A stretch of 64,000 bases of DNA from SIAJ01 sp963773845 (GCA_963773845.1 CAVZCU010000013.1:496001-560000), one strand, 5' to 3'. Shown: positions 41,062 to 51,758, numbered from the stretch's first letter. Program-made: numbers and translations. Notes: a model not told the origin generated them from the letters alone.

Positions 41062-41986
41062 GTGAATCATGGCGCCACGATCCTTCCTGAAGCCCCGGTT
41101 CGGACGGATTCAGTTCTCGGACTGAGTGACACACCAGCAACCGAGCGCCGCCGAAAATCGCAAGCTCTTCGCTATGCCAAGAAGGCCAGCAAGCGCCTGG
41201 CAGTATTGACGATTTTCATCGTCGTGCCCATCGCATTTGGATTTTATTGGGTGCCCATCGCCTTCGCCGGCTATGTCGTGCTCGGCCTCATTGATGTCTT
41301 GCGCAATTCCCGGCGAACCATCGGAACGATCGACCGCTACTTTTTCGGCAACGGATTCTTCACCTGGATCCTCTCGCCGTTCAACTTGTTGATGGACCTG
41401 ATCTGCTTGCCCTACCTGGAACAAGGGCGTGTACAACCTGGCCGATTTGCCCCAAGGCCATCAGGACGAAATCAACGCCTTGATAGCCGCCACCCAGCAG
41501 CGCGACCTGCTGGCGCAGCTGGAGTCGAAGATGGGAGCAAAGAAGCGGGGGATGATTTTTTTCAAATGGTATGGCAAGAACATTCACACCTCGCTGGATG
41601 TGCCGGAATTCCACAAGAAGTTCCGTTACATTCGCACGATCGGCGTATCGATCTTCAACAAGCGGTCGTCGACGGGCAAGCACTACGGGCCGCTGCGACT
41701 CAGCCTCCGGGTGCTTTACAACATCAACAACATTGAAGGTAAGAGCGCCTACATCCGTGTCGGCAATCACACGCACTACTGGTCGGAAAAGAAACTGTTC
41801 ATTTTCGACGACACCCTGCAACATCGGTCGGTGAATGAAACGTATGGTATGCGCGCGTGCATGTTCGTCGACATACTTCGGCCAACCTTGGTCCCCTGGC
41901 TGACCGGATCCTTACTGACGGGGGTTCGATGTTTGATGGCGCCGTTCCGAGCGATCTTCTACAAGCACTGGTCGTTCATCAAATAG
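41062..41986 (+). CDS. Aspartyl/asparaginyl beta-hydroxylase domain membrane protein, one frameshift
   Basis: Fe(II)/2-oxoglutarate oxygenase-like protein of the AspH family. Two membrane segments near the N-terminus (VLTIFIVVPIAFGFYWVPIA, FAGYVVLGLIDVL). The frame breaks near 41425, where GG seems to replace G: LMDLICLPYL is followed in the next frame by YNLADLPQGHQDEINALI. The catalytic core is SAYIRVGNHTHYWSEKKLFI and FDDTLQHRSVNET with the iron-binding His/Asp pattern. Substrate unknown; some relatives modify lipid A or peptides. Start appears to be GTG 41062. Confidence 0.8.
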
Positions 41987-42123
41987 CACCGTTTCCCAGC
42001 CGGCCTTTTCGGCAACGTTCCAATTACTGATTTCCAGTTCCGGTCAGGCCGGGATTTATGCCTCGTCTCAAATCCTGTGCTAACTTACCAATGCCAATCT
42101 CACTGGGCCCTGGAGCCCTCAAC

Positions 42124-42384
42124 ATGCGCCGATTCATTCTTGGCTTGATTCTTTTGCTCGTACTTGCGTTCAGCCCTAGCGTTAATGCCGGCGAATGGCA
42201 GGCGGGTGGTGAGCCCTCACCACAAACCCGAGCTGAGCAGGAAGAGAAACGGAAAGAGCGCATCACCATCTACTTGATTTCGACGGTCGCGGCCGCCGTG
42301 GCGGTTGCGGTCGTTGTCACATTCATCCGCGAGATTCGGCAAATTATTCCTCGGTCTCGAAGTTATCGAGATGAATTCGACTAG
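42124..42384 (+). CDS. Small protein with signal peptide and one TM segment
   Basis: 86 residues: signal MRRFILGLILLLVLAFSPSV, cleavage near NAGEW, a charged segment (AEQEEKRKERITIY), then a membrane span ISTVAAAVAVAVVVTFIREI and a basic tail. No family recognised. It precedes the glycosyltransferase gene in the same direction by 52 nt. Confidence 0.65.
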   Translation: MRRFILGLILLLVLAFSPSVNAGEWQAGGEPSPQTRAEQEEKRKERITIYLISTVAAAVAVAVVVTFIREIRQIIPRSRSYRDEFD

Positions 42385-42436
42385 TGATTCCGCTGCAATC
42401 GGCGGATCGCGGGAATAATTGCGGCCAAGGCGTATC

Positions 42437-43306
42437 ATGTCTGTGATTCTCTTTGCCGCTGCCAAGCCTCCGATGCCGACCCTGCTTAACGAACCCCCCC
42501 TCCGGCCGTCGCACGAAATCTTCCACGTCGAGCGCATTCTCGACCCAGATGAGGCGCGCGCGAAACGCCAGCATCGGGTCATCGCCGTATTGCCTGCGTA
42601 CAACGCGGAGCGCACGCTCGCCGCCACCCTCGCCGATTTTCCGCCGGGTTGCGTCGATGAAATCGTGCTCGTCGATGACGGCAGCACCGACGGGACGGTG
42701 CCGGTCGCTCGTGAAATGGGCCTGACGGTCATCGTCCACCCCGAGAACCGCGGCTATGGCGGCAATCAAAAGACGTGTTACAAATATGCCTTGGATTCCG
42801 GGGCTGACGTCGTGGTGATGATCCACCCCGACTACCAATACGATGCCCGAGTCATTCCCCATGCGGTCGGGCTCATTGAATTAGGTATCTGCGACGTGGT
42901 CCTGGGCAGCCGGGTTCGCTCGCGGAAAGAAGCGCTGCGCTGCGGCATGCCCTGGTGGAAATACTTCAGCAATCGGTTTCTCACGTTTATTGAGAATGTC
43001 GCGCTCGGCCAGAACCTGGGTGATTTCCACAGCGGCTTCCGTGTCTATCGCCGTAGTGTCCTGGAAACGATTCCCTTTCAGCGCAACTCAGACGATTTTG
43101 TCTTCGATACGCAGTTCCTGGCACAGGCGGTTCATTTCGGATTTCGCCTGGGCGACTTGCCGGTTCCGGTGCGCTATTTCGACGAGGCGAGCAGCATCAA
43201 CTTCAAACGCTCGACGGTGTATGGCCTCCGCACGCTGACAACGATGGCACGCTTCTGGCTGCACAGAATGTGGCTCTGGCGCTCATCCCTATTCCGCGGC
43301 AAGTAA
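42437..43306 (+). CDS. Family 2 glycosyltransferase
   Basis: GT-A fold transferase related to dolichyl-phosphate mannose synthases. Motifs: VIAVLPAYNAERTLAATLAD, VLVDDGSTDGTV (nucleotide-sugar), NRGYGGNQKTCYKYAL, MIHPDYQYD in the DXD place, and FHSGFRVYRRSVLE. No trailing membrane domain is apparent beyond a hydrophobic end (ARFWLHRMWLW). It could add sugars to a lipid carrier or protein. 290 residues, intact. Confidence 0.9.
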   Translation: MSVILFAAAKPPMPTLLNEPPLRPSHEIFHVERILDPDEARAKRQHRVIAVLPAYNAERTLAATLADFPPGCVDEIVLVDDGSTDGTVPVAREMGLTVIVHPENRGYGGNQKTCYKYALDSGADVVVMIHPDYQYDARVIPHAVGLIELGICDVVLGSRVRSRKEALRCGMPWWKYFSNRFLTFIENVALGQNLGDFHSGFRVYRRSVLETIPFQRNSDDFVFDTQFLAQAVHFGFRLGDLPVPVRYFDEASSINFKRSTVYGLRTLTTMARFWLHRMWLWRSSLFRGK

Positions 43307-43309
43307 AGG

Positions 43310-43405
43310 AAACCTCGAACGAGGCGAAACACACGAAAAGGACATAAGACATAGCTGTTGTCCTCTTTTCGCATGTTCGGCGTCTTTCGTGGTCTCTTTC
43401 GAGGC
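43310..43405. repeat. Imperfect inverted repeat of GAAA/CGAAA units
   Basis: Left part 43310-43350 (CCTCGAACGAGGCGAAACAC..) and right part 43361-43405 pair imperfectly (CCTCGAA/TTCGAGG, CGAAAAGGAC/GTCCTCTTTTCG). It fills the gap between the glycosyltransferase stop and the S9 peptidase start. The unit period is less clear than in other arrays. Confidence 0.5.
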
Positions 43406-43412
43406 ACTTGCA

Positions 43413-45338
43413 ATGCGTATTGTCTGGACTTTCCTCGCCGCCACCCTGCTGTCTGCTCCCTGTCTTGCGGAACTTCCGCCGTTGATTCCTCGGGCCGTGT
43501 TGTTCGGCAATCCGGAGAAAACTGCCCCCAAGATTTCGCCGGATGGCAAGTACCTCGCGTACCTGGCTCCGGACGCCAAGAACGTCCTGCAGGTTTGGGT
43601 CCGAACGATCGGCCAGCACGACGATCGAGCCGTGACTCGGGACGAAAAGCGTGGCATTCGCCAGTACTATTGGGCCTACGACAAGAAGCACCTGCTCTAC
43701 CTGCAGGACGTCGGAGGCAACGAGAACTTCCACCTGTTCGCCACCGAAGTTGCCACCAACAAGACGCGCGAATTGACGCCCTATCCCGGCGTTCGCGCCT
43801 CGGACGTCGATCTCGATGAGAACCATCCGGACTCAGTCGTCGTTGGACTCAACCAGCGCAATAAGGCGATTTTCGACGCTCATCGAATCAGTCTCGCCAC
43901 CGGCGAAGACAAGGTGGATACCGAAAACCCCGGCAACGTGATCGGTTGGAGCACCGACCTCGATTTCTTCGTCCGCGGCGCTACCGCAATGAATGCCGAC
44001 GGATCTTACACCCTCATGGTTCGTGATGGCGCCGACAAGCCGTGGCGGAAGCTGCTGCATGTCGATGCCGACGATCAGGCTCAGATCGCTTTCTTCGGCA
44101 AGGATCCGAACGACGTCTACGTGATCAGCAGCCACGGCGGCAATGCCGTTCGGCTCCTCAAGGTGGACGGCAAGTCGGCGAAAGAGACCGTGGTCGCCGA
44201 GGACAAAAACTACGACCTGGGCGGCACGTTCGTGGAGCGAAGGACGAACCGCCCGCTGGCGGTTGCGTTCGTGAAGGCTCGAACGGAATGGAGAGTGCTC
44301 GACAACTCGGTCAAGGACGACTTCGCGGCACTGGCCAAGATTCAGCGCGGTGACTTCACGATCATCAGCCGGACGGTCGACGATCAGATGTGGATCGTGC
44401 AGCATACGCGCGACGACGGGCCGACGGCCTTTCACCTCTACGATCGAAAGGGCAAAAAGGCCGAGTTCCTTTTCACTTCTCAGCCAAAGCTGGATAAGTA
44501 CAAGCTCGCGCAAATGCAGCCAATCGAGTACAAAGCTCAGGACGGTCTGACAATCCACGGCTATCTGACCAAGCCGGTCGGCGTCGAGGCGAAGAAGCTG
44601 CCGACCGTGTTACTCGTTCATGGAGGACCTTGGGCCCGTGACAATTGGGGGCTCGATCCGCTCGCCCAGTGGCTGGCCAATCGCGGGTATGCCGTGCTGC
44701 AAGTCAACTACCGCGGGTCGACCGGTTATGGCAAGGACTTCCTCAATGCCGGCAACCGGGAATGGGCCGGCAAAATGCACCAGGATTTGATCGACGGCGT
44801 GAACTGGCTGGTCAAACAGGGCGTTGCTGATCCAAAGAAGATTGCCATCGCCGGCGGCAGTTACGGCGGCTATGCGACGCTGGTGGGTTTGGCGTTCACG
44901 CCCGACGTCTTCTGCTGCGGTGTGGACATCGTGGGCCCGAGCAACATTGTGACCTTGCTCAAATCGATCCCGCCCTATTGGGCGCCACTGAAATCGCTCT
45001 TTACCAAGCGCGTCGGCGACCTCGAGAAGGATGAAGAGTTTCTCAAACAGCATTCACCGCTTTATCGCGCCGACCAGATCACCAAGCCGCTTTTGATTGG
45101 CCAAGGGGCGAACGATCCGCGGGTCAAGCAGGCGGAGAGCGACCAGATCGTCAAGGCGATCCGCGACAAGAAAAGGGAAGTGCAATACGTGGTCTTTCCA
45201 GACGAGGGGCACGGCTTCGCCCGGCCGGAAAATCGCTTGCAGTTCTTTGCGATCTCGGAGGAGTTCCTGGCCAAGCACCTCGGCGGCCGAGCTGAACCCG
45301 TCGGCGAGATCAAGGGAGCGACCGGGATGATGAAATGA
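43413..45338 (+). CDS. Secreted S9 family prolyl oligopeptidase-like peptidase
   Basis: Dipeptidyl/acylaminoacyl peptidase type. Signal peptide MRIVWTFLAATLLSAPCLAE. Residues about 30-370 form a beta-propeller (ISPDGKYLAYLAPDAK and similar blades). The hydrolase domain has VLLVHGGPWARDNWG, the nucleophile GGSYGGYATL, Asp in GANDPRVKQAE and His in DEGHGF. 641 residues, intact. Its stop codon (45336-45338) lies inside the left arm of the element at 45334. Confidence 0.93.
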   Translation: MRIVWTFLAATLLSAPCLAELPPLIPRAVLFGNPEKTAPKISPDGKYLAYLAPDAKNVLQVWVRTIGQHDDRAVTRDEKRGIRQYYWAYDKKHLLYLQDVGGNENFHLFATEVATNKTRELTPYPGVRASDVDLDENHPDSVVVGLNQRNKAIFDAHRISLATGEDKVDTENPGNVIGWSTDLDFFVRGATAMNADGSYTLMVRDGADKPWRKLLHVDADDQAQIAFFGKDPNDVYVISSHGGNAVRLLKVDGKSAKETVVAEDKNYDLGGTFVERRTNRPLAVAFVKARTEWRVLDNSVKDDFAALAKIQRGDFTIISRTVDDQMWIVQHTRDDGPTAFHLYDRKGKKAEFLFTSQPKLDKYKLAQMQPIEYKAQDGLTIHGYLTKPVGVEAKKLPTVLLVHGGPWARDNWGLDPLAQWLANRGYAVLQVNYRGSTGYGKDFLNAGNREWAGKMHQDLIDGVNWLVKQGVADPKKIAIAGGSYGGYATLVGLAFTPDVFCCGVDIVGPSNIVTLLKSIPPYWAPLKSLFTKRVGDLEKDEEFLKQHSPLYRADQITKPLLIGQGANDPRVKQAESDQIVKAIRDKKREVQYVVFPDEGHGFARPENRLQFFAISEEFLAKHLGGRAEPVGEIKGATGMMK

Positions 45339-45416
45339 CGAGTGATCGACGAATGACCCACCAATGACGAAAAGCCGCTTCGTCACTGGTGGGTCATTCG
45401 TCAGTCATTCGTCATT
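45334..45416. repeat. 38-bp inverted repeat element, copy 2
   Basis: Arms 45334-45371 and 45379-45416 pair at 34 of 38 positions around a 7-nt loop. The left arm matches the left arm at 20068 with only two differences in 38. The two arms contain the TGA stop codons of two convergent genes (45336-45338 plus strand; 45412-45414 minus strand), each within AATGACGA. Confidence 0.9.
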
Positions 45417-47878
45417 CCTTCTTAAGTGCCGCCGGCTTGGCCCGGACAGTTGCGAATTTGTCCGGCATCGTGAAAACGTCGCCCGGCGACAGGCTGCTCG
45501 TCGCGAACACTTTGCCTTCCTTGTTCGGCGGCGAGATCATGATTTTCACCGACTGCGCCGTCTTCCCGAATCAATTCGATCGACAGAGCATTTTTCGCGA
45601 GATCGAGGTTGTGCTCCGGTTTCGGGCCGGTCTTGTAAACGACAAATGCGTCCGCCTTGGGAGCAATCAGATCGTTCAGAAGGGCATCGACCTTGTTCGG
45701 ATCGATCTCGAACTTGCCGCCCGATTTGAGCGCCCACTTGCCGTCCTTACGTTCTATGTCGAGCGTGGTCGGCGTGCCAAGCACCTCCTGCCAACCGGTG
45801 ATCTTGACCTCCTTGATCTTCACCTTGTCGATGCGGTGGACGACCATGTCCTGAACGTCCGCCTTCGCCAGTTGGTCGAATGCGAAGCGATCGATCTCGA
45901 AGACCAAATCCTGATCGCCTGGCTTGAAATAGACGGATTTCTTTTCGGTGCCCACGTCGTCACCGAACACATAAACGCGATCGGCCCCTTCCTTGAGGTG
46001 TACGGTGACCTTCATTCGTGGATCATCCGCATTTACCCTTAAGCGATTGAGCACATCGGCCGTCACTTTGTCGGAGACCACGCGTGTCGGATGCAAGAAC
46101 GCGATCTGATTTAAGAGATGCGCGATCGCCGACGCATCGGCGGTGCGTCCCTTCAGACGATCCGGGGATTCGATCTTCCACGCCGCCTCGCCGACCGGCT
46201 TGTCGATGTTCGGCCGTTCGACCACGGTGGTCTCCTTGCCGTGCGCGATCGACAGCTTGAGCACTTTGGCCAGGTCGAGCGGCTTGAGCGAGACGTCGAT
46301 GTAATCGAGCCGGCCCCGCGAGGCGAGTTTGAATGCATCGGCTGGAAGAAAAAAATCGGCCTTGGCGTCGCCGACGAATCGCCGTGCGTACACCACGTCG
46401 CCGACATCGGGGTGGCCAAAGACCAGCCGGGCGGTCGGAGGAGCGACGACTTTCGGCTTCGGCGTCGCATCCTTCTTCTTTTCGGGCTCGGTCTTGTCGG
46501 GGACAATTCCCCCGACCCAGAACTTGATTTCAACGCTGGGTTTGGTGAAGCCCATTTTGTCGTCGGGAATGCCCGCCGGCGGGAAGCCGGTGGCGAGTTG
46601 CTTGGCAGTTAACCGGCTCACAAGATCGTTCACCGCTTTGGCGTTGGCCGGCTGGCCCTTGCCCGCGGCATCGTAGACCTGCCAGCCGAAACCGACTTTG
46701 CGCAGCTCGAACTTGCCGCCGTGTACATCGATATCGATCGCGTCGATTTGTTGCGGGTTGAGCTGCAGAACCGTGCGATCGCGGAGCGACCCTTTATTGT
46801 TCAATACAGCAAGAACCTTTTTCACCGGCTCGGCAGGCACTTCGTAGACCACCGAATCGGCTTCGTTGCGGGCGTAGTATTTTTCGTGGTCGCCCGCCTT
46901 GATTGGCCCACTGACATACATCGTCTCCTTGACGCCGTCGCTGCGGCTGAAGTCGATTTGCAATGGCTTGTTGGTCGCGGCGAGGCCGTATTTCGCCAGG
47001 TCACCGCCAGCATCGATGATCCCCTTTCGATTGGCCGGTTGAATATTGGAGATCGTGTTGATGAGCTGGCTGACGCTGCCAATCGCGCCGGAGCCATCTT
47101 TGGCCTGACTGGACACCGGAGTCGCATCAGTTGCCGCCTCGCCGTAGTTGGCGGGGACACGAAACTTCCAATTCCCGCCAGGCTCGCGAAACAGTGCGAT
47201 TTCGTTTTTGTCGGTGCGAACGGACAGCGAACGTACGATCTGGTCGAGCGGTCCCATGGCGCCGTCGCCAATGATCTTGAGCGGCCGAAAATCGTTCACG
47301 TCTTTGACGAGCTGACCGGCGTTGGTGGCCCCCTTCGGGCTATCGCTCTTGAAGAGCGCGTGAAAATCGCTTCGCTTGGCGGCCTGGGGCCTTTGATCGT
47401 CGTCCGACGTAAGGACGTAAACGACGGCGCGATCGCCACCGATGGTCACGTTGCCGAAGGCGATCCACGCCGACCGATTGTCGGCGGTTTTGAGCGTGAT
47501 TTTCACCGGCGGATTGTCGAGACCGTGCGCCGCCGGATTGGTCGAAATGTCGGCGGCCTTTTCGGTACGGGCATTGAGAATCTGCGATACGACATTTTCG
47601 ACGGCCGAGCTGTCGACCCGAGCCCGCGCCGGTGCGACCAAGACCCATTTATTGCCCTCGCGGGCAAAAGCGATTTTGTCGGGCGTCTCGCCAGGCCGTT
47701 CAATTTCGACCGAATTGACATCCTTCGCTTGCACGTCGGCGGCCCGAAACTGGCGCAACAGGTAGCCTTCGACCGAACGATTGGTTTTCTTGTCGCTGGA
47801 GGTGAGGACGAAGATGCCCAGCGCCGCCAGCGCAATAATTACGATGCCGAGCAGAACGTATGTAGTGCGGAAGTTCAT
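45412..47878 (-). CDS. DUF4340 domain protein, last gene of Gld-like operon, one frameshift
   Basis: DUF4340 proteins usually follow GldG-type genes in ABC exporter operons. Start 47878 (MNFRTTYVLLGIVIIALAAL): one membrane anchor, then about 800 extracytoplasmic residues with repeated modules (ADVQAKDVNSVEIERPGETP, DNRSAWIAFGNVTIGGDRAV, LQLNPQQIDAIDIDVHGGKF). A shift near 45555 after IELIREDGAV leads in the next frame to VKIMISPPNKEGKVFATSSL and the normal stop at 45412. Gap to the GldG-like gene is 60 nt. Confidence 0.85.
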
Positions 47879-47938
47879 GGATCTCTCGAATGGCATGGGC
47901 GATTTCAACCGCGGAACATCATGTCGAGCGCCATTATT

Positions 47939-50134
47939 TTACCTTCGCCGCGACAACCAGACGCCCACTCCGAGTGTTGTGATTCCGACCAATACCATTG
48001 CAATCAGCAACAGCAGGTTTTGAAGACTCGATGCGTGCGTGAGTCGATACGTGGATTCTTTCTTCGGCGGAATTCCCAGATTCGACTCGCGCTTGCGCAG
48101 CCAGTCGAGCGAATCGCTTAACGCCAAGAACCGAAACTGATCGGACACCGCGGGGAATTCGGGGCTGTCTTCGATGGGCGAATCGGATCCGAACACCAGG
48201 ATTCGCGGCCGGCCGGTTCCGTGCGCGGTCGGCGCACCCGTTTCCGTGACCGCGGCCGCCAACGGGATGGAGCGGATCACCAATTTGCTTTGGCGTACCT
48301 TGGGATCCGCCGCCAATTCTTGAGCCGTGGTCTCCGCCGATTTGCCAAAATCGTCGTCCATCCAGTAACCACGCAAGAACGGACTGGGGCGGAAGGGAAT
48401 CGTTCCAATAATCGGCGTCGCCTTGAAGCCGCCACCACCTCCGGCAGCCGGCCGAATAGCGCGGGCGTTTTGGAACAACAGTTCACCCTGCGTGAACGTC
48501 TTCTCCAATGCCAATGAAGTGTCGGAATAGCCAACGCCAAGCGCCGTATTGGCGGGAATATATCCAAGGCCCTGGATCGGCTGGAATTGCCGAGGCACGC
48601 ACATCACGCGCTGGTCGGGAGGGACATCGAGAGCAAAGTCCCGCAGTAACGATTCCAGTCCCGAGGGGGCGACCTTGTTCCCCGTTGCAGCGCGAAAGGC
48701 CGGGAGATAGGCCAGCAATTTGCCCGGCTTTACCCCTGGCTTCGTCGGGACAAGATACTCGCGCAACGCTTTCATCGTGGGCGAATCGTCCGCGATCGTC
48801 CGATGCGGTCCAGCGACCAGGACGCACGCGGCGTCGTCGGGCACCTTCGGCTCTTTGGAATCGAGGTCCAATGGCTCAATACGAACCTTCTTGTCGCGCA
48901 GGTATTGGATGGCCGCGGCCATGGTTCGCTTGCCGGTCGCGTTCGAATCGATCGACAGCTCGTCGTGATCCTGGGTCACATACACGACTTCCTTCGACCG
49001 AGAGTCCGTTAGATAAATGAGTTCGTTGAGCAGTTTGCTCTCGCCCTGGAAGACGAAAATGATGGATCGGCCCTGCTGATCGATGTTGTAATCGACCAGG
49101 TCGCGGCTGGGGATGAACGAGGTGACGTCTTCGTTTTCGCCGACGGCAATGAGCAATCCGAGTTGATCCCGATCCTTGTCGGCCACCTTCAACCGGTCGA
49201 ATAGGGCGGCGATGCGGACGGCATCGAGTCCGGGAGAAAGGTAACTGGCCGTAAAATTCCGGGATTGACGTTCGCACTGGCTCAAGAGGCCACGGCAATC
49301 CGAATACAGTTGCGTGTAAGCCACCTGACCTCCCGGAACATCCACATTTTGGACATAGTGTTCCGGCAGGATGAGGTAAACGTGTACGGGACGGTCGAGC
49401 GATCGAAGAAACGTCTTGGCCGGATCGGAAAGCGATGTGAACGCCGAATCGTTGGTAACCAAAGTGCTCGGCAGTTTCAGGAACGAGAAGACGTTGGCCG
49501 CAATGAGCACCATGACGAGCAGCAGGCCGAGGAAAACGGAATTGAATCCGTACAGCGCTCGCCGGAGCATGACGTTCGAGCGCTCTTCCGTTCGCGCCAG
49601 TTGCAGGCTGAGAAACATCACGATCAGCCCGGCCGTGAAAATCGACGCGGCAATCAGCACCCACTTGGCGTCCTGAACCTGGTCTTCGTTGATCCAACGG
49701 AAGAGACTCTCGTCCCATCGAAACCCGAGCAATAACCCGAGCATGGCGGTGACGAACCCTGCCAGGCTGCCGAATGTCAGCAGCTCCGTGCGAATGGCCG
49801 TCGCCTCGTTTCCAGGTCTGAGCGGCTGACTCAGCAGCCAGAAGGCGGAAATGCCGCAAAGGATGGCCAGGAAACCCGCCCAGACTGCCGCGGGCAGATA
49901 GTCAACGCTCGCGCTGGGTTCGGCTGGCTTCTTTTCCGGCGCCGGCTTTTCCGCCGAGGACACATCCTTGGCCGAGGGCTTTTCCGCTTCCGCACGAGTG
50001 GGCCAACTGCGGACCGCCCACCAGATCGCCAATACCGCCAGGACTACCGCGGCGACCGCCAAACCGATGGCAATCTGCCGACGGAATTCGGCAAGCGTTG
50101 CCAGCACCCCGGTCGGCCGATTCTCTGTCGTCAT
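47939..50134 (-). CDS. GldG-like ABC transport auxiliary protein
   Basis: About 731 residues. Start 50134 (MTTENRPTG) with GGGGA upstream; a longer open frame would read through the palindrome at 50171. N-terminal part: membrane segments near 23-42, 84-105, 118-138, 153-173 and 192-213. The large extracytoplasmic domain is GldG-like (DRPVHVYLILPEHYVQNVDV, SRDLVDYNIDQQGRSIIFVF, LAYLPAF) and a final membrane segment is at the end (LLLLIAMVLVGITTLGVGVW). These proteins sense or bind substrate for a partner ABC-2 exporter. Same operon as the two genes upstream. Confidence 0.88.
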   Translation of the reverse strand: MTTENRPTGVLATLAEFRRQIAIGLAVAAVVLAVLAIWWAVRSWPTRAEAEKPSAKDVSSAEKPAPEKKPAEPSASVDYLPAAVWAGFLAILCGISAFWLLSQPLRPGNEATAIRTELLTFGSLAGFVTAMLGLLLGFRWDESLFRWINEDQVQDAKWVLIAASIFTAGLIVMFLSLQLARTEERSNVMLRRALYGFNSVFLGLLLVMVLIAANVFSFLKLPSTLVTNDSAFTSLSDPAKTFLRSLDRPVHVYLILPEHYVQNVDVPGGQVAYTQLYSDCRGLLSQCERQSRNFTASYLSPGLDAVRIAALFDRLKVADKDRDQLGLLIAVGENEDVTSFIPSRDLVDYNIDQQGRSIIFVFQGESKLLNELIYLTDSRSKEVVYVTQDHDELSIDSNATGKRTMAAAIQYLRDKKVRIEPLDLDSKEPKVPDDAACVLVAGPHRTIADDSPTMKALREYLVPTKPGVKPGKLLAYLPAFRAATGNKVAPSGLESLLRDFALDVPPDQRVMCVPRQFQPIQGLGYIPANTALGVGYSDTSLALEKTFTQGELLFQNARAIRPAAGGGGGFKATPIIGTIPFRPSPFLRGYWMDDDFGKSAETTAQELAADPKVRQSKLVIRSIPLAAAVTETGAPTAHGTGRPRILVFGSDSPIEDSPEFPAVSDQFRFLALSDSLDWLRKRESNLGIPPKKESTYRLTHASSLQNLLLLIAMVLVGITTLGVGVWLSRRR

Positions 50135-50170
50135 GAACTTATCCCCGTCAATCGTGTGTCCACCGCGTTT

Positions 50171-50196
50171 GTAGGACGGATTGCAATCCGTCCTAC
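50171..50196. repeat. Perfect 26-nt palindrome
   Basis: GTAGGACGGATTG is followed directly by its exact reverse complement (50171-50196). It lies between permease and GldG-like genes in the same operon, in a gap of 76 nt. It resembles dispersed extragenic palindromes rather than an operator. Confidence 0.8.
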
Positions 50197-50210
50197 GTCG
50201 CACGCGTCGG

Positions 50211-51758
50211 TCAACTCCACCGCCGAGCTTCCAGAACCTTGACGGCCAAAAACGTCCAGAACGCGGCGAATGAGAGTTGAATCACCACGTCGCGCAAATG
50301 CAGCCGGCCCCCGAGCGCATCCCACCAGAGGTTGATGTAGGTGATGTGCGAACACACGCCCTTCCAGACCGATCCTTCGGGAATGACTCGTCCGGCAAAA
50401 AACAGAAACAACCAAAACAGCATGCCCGCAAACGTCAGCACCGCGGCGATGATTTGATTCTTCGTCAGACACGAAAAGAACACGCCCATGGCTGTGAACA
50501 TCAACCCTGAGGCCGCAACGGCCAGGTAGTAGCTCAGAACCGGCCGGTATTCAAACACCTTGTCCTGATCCGCCCGGAGTGCCAAGAGGAACACGGCCCA
50601 GATGCACCAGGTCATCATGAAAAACAGGAAGCTGGCGAAAAGCTTGCTGAGCACGACGGGGACTTCGCCGACCGGCGCCGACATCAGCACCTCATAGGTG
50701 CCCGTTCGTTTCTCTTCGCTGACGAGCCGCATCGTGATGGCCGGAATGATAAATGTCACGGTCAGCACGCTAAACAAGTCGGCCAAATACGAAGTCACAA
50801 TCGGTTCCGTCTTCTCCCGCTGTAACCCGTAATAGAAGAAGATGTAGGCGATGCCCGCGATCAGGGCGGTCATTAGGAGCACGAGGTAGGCGACCGGTGA
50901 ATAAAAGTAGGCTGCCAACTCGCGGCGAGTCAGCACCACGAGTCGCGAGTCCGACACCAAAAATAGTGCAAATAAGAGATACAAGATTCCCAGGGCCATG
51001 AGCACCAGCCCCGCCGGAATGAAGAAGGACTGTTCGCTTGGAACGACCGAGCGAACGAGAGCAATCGCAAAGACCGCCAAGCCGAGCGCCTCGACTCCCA
51101 AGGCCGGGCGGTAGCCCGCCAGGTCGGCGCCGCCGAGTTGGTTGATGAACGTGCAGAGATAAGCCAGTCCGAGTAGCGCAAGCACCGAGCCGTAGGTCAG
51201 GGCGAAGCTTGTGGAAATCAATCCGCCGATGAAACCGGTCAACGCCAGGCCGGCGCCGATGACGCCGAGGCCAAGGAGACCGTAACGACGGTGCTTCTCT
51301 TCCGGTTCGTTGCGACAGAATGGAATCAAGAACATCAGGCCGGCGAGGAAGCATGCCCAGCCAAATGGAAAGAACAGCGAAATGATCTGCTTCGGGCTGC
51401 CATCGGCCGGCGCCGACCGCGACGCGGAAATGATGACGGGCAGCACGGACAGAATGAGGCCCGAAATCGGCAAGCCGAGTCCGCCGACATAGCCGTATAG
51501 CCGGCGAATCATCTGATCGGTATCGCGGGTCGCATGGAAGAACATCATCGCCATGCCGACCAAGATGCCCGCGAAGCCGACGTTGTTGCCAATCTCGAGT
51601 CCGATCTTCGCCTTGGCGACGTTGAGGATCAGGATCAGCACGCCAAGCAGAACGGCCATCAGCCCCGTCAGGCCGATGGTGCGGGCGTACGATACCTGAT
51701 CCTCGGTCAAAGCCGAAGGAGCAGTTTCGGGTGGTGGCGAGACAGTTTCAATCGACAT
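50211..51758 (-). CDS. ABC-2 permease, GldF-like, with extended N-terminal membrane domain
   Basis: 515 residues. The C-terminal half has six segments and the ABC-2 signature (LTRRELAAYFYSPVAYLVLL, MRLVSEEKRTGTYEVLMSAP, SKLFASFLFFMMTWCIWAVF). The N-terminal half has about seven extra hydrophobic segments (TIGLTGLMAVLLGVLILILN and others) not found in plain GldF. It follows the ATPase gene, so it is the pore partner. Intact. Confidence 0.88.
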   Translation of the reverse strand: MSIETVSPPPETAPSALTEDQVSYARTIGLTGLMAVLLGVLILILNVAKAKIGLEIGNNVGFAGILVGMAMMFFHATRDTDQMIRRLYGYVGGLGLPISGLILSVLPVIISASRSAPADGSPKQIISLFFPFGWACFLAGLMFLIPFCRNEPEEKHRRYGLLGLGVIGAGLALTGFIGGLISTSFALTYGSVLALLGLAYLCTFINQLGGADLAGYRPALGVEALGLAVFAIALVRSVVPSEQSFFIPAGLVLMALGILYLLFALFLVSDSRLVVLTRRELAAYFYSPVAYLVLLMTALIAGIAYIFFYYGLQREKTEPIVTSYLADLFSVLTVTFIIPAITMRLVSEEKRTGTYEVLMSAPVGEVPVVLSKLFASFLFFMMTWCIWAVFLLALRADQDKVFEYRPVLSYYLAVAASGLMFTAMGVFFSCLTKNQIIAAVLTFAGMLFWLFLFFAGRVIPEGSVWKGVCSHITYINLWWDALGGRLHLRDVVIQLSFAAFWTFLAVKVLEARRWS

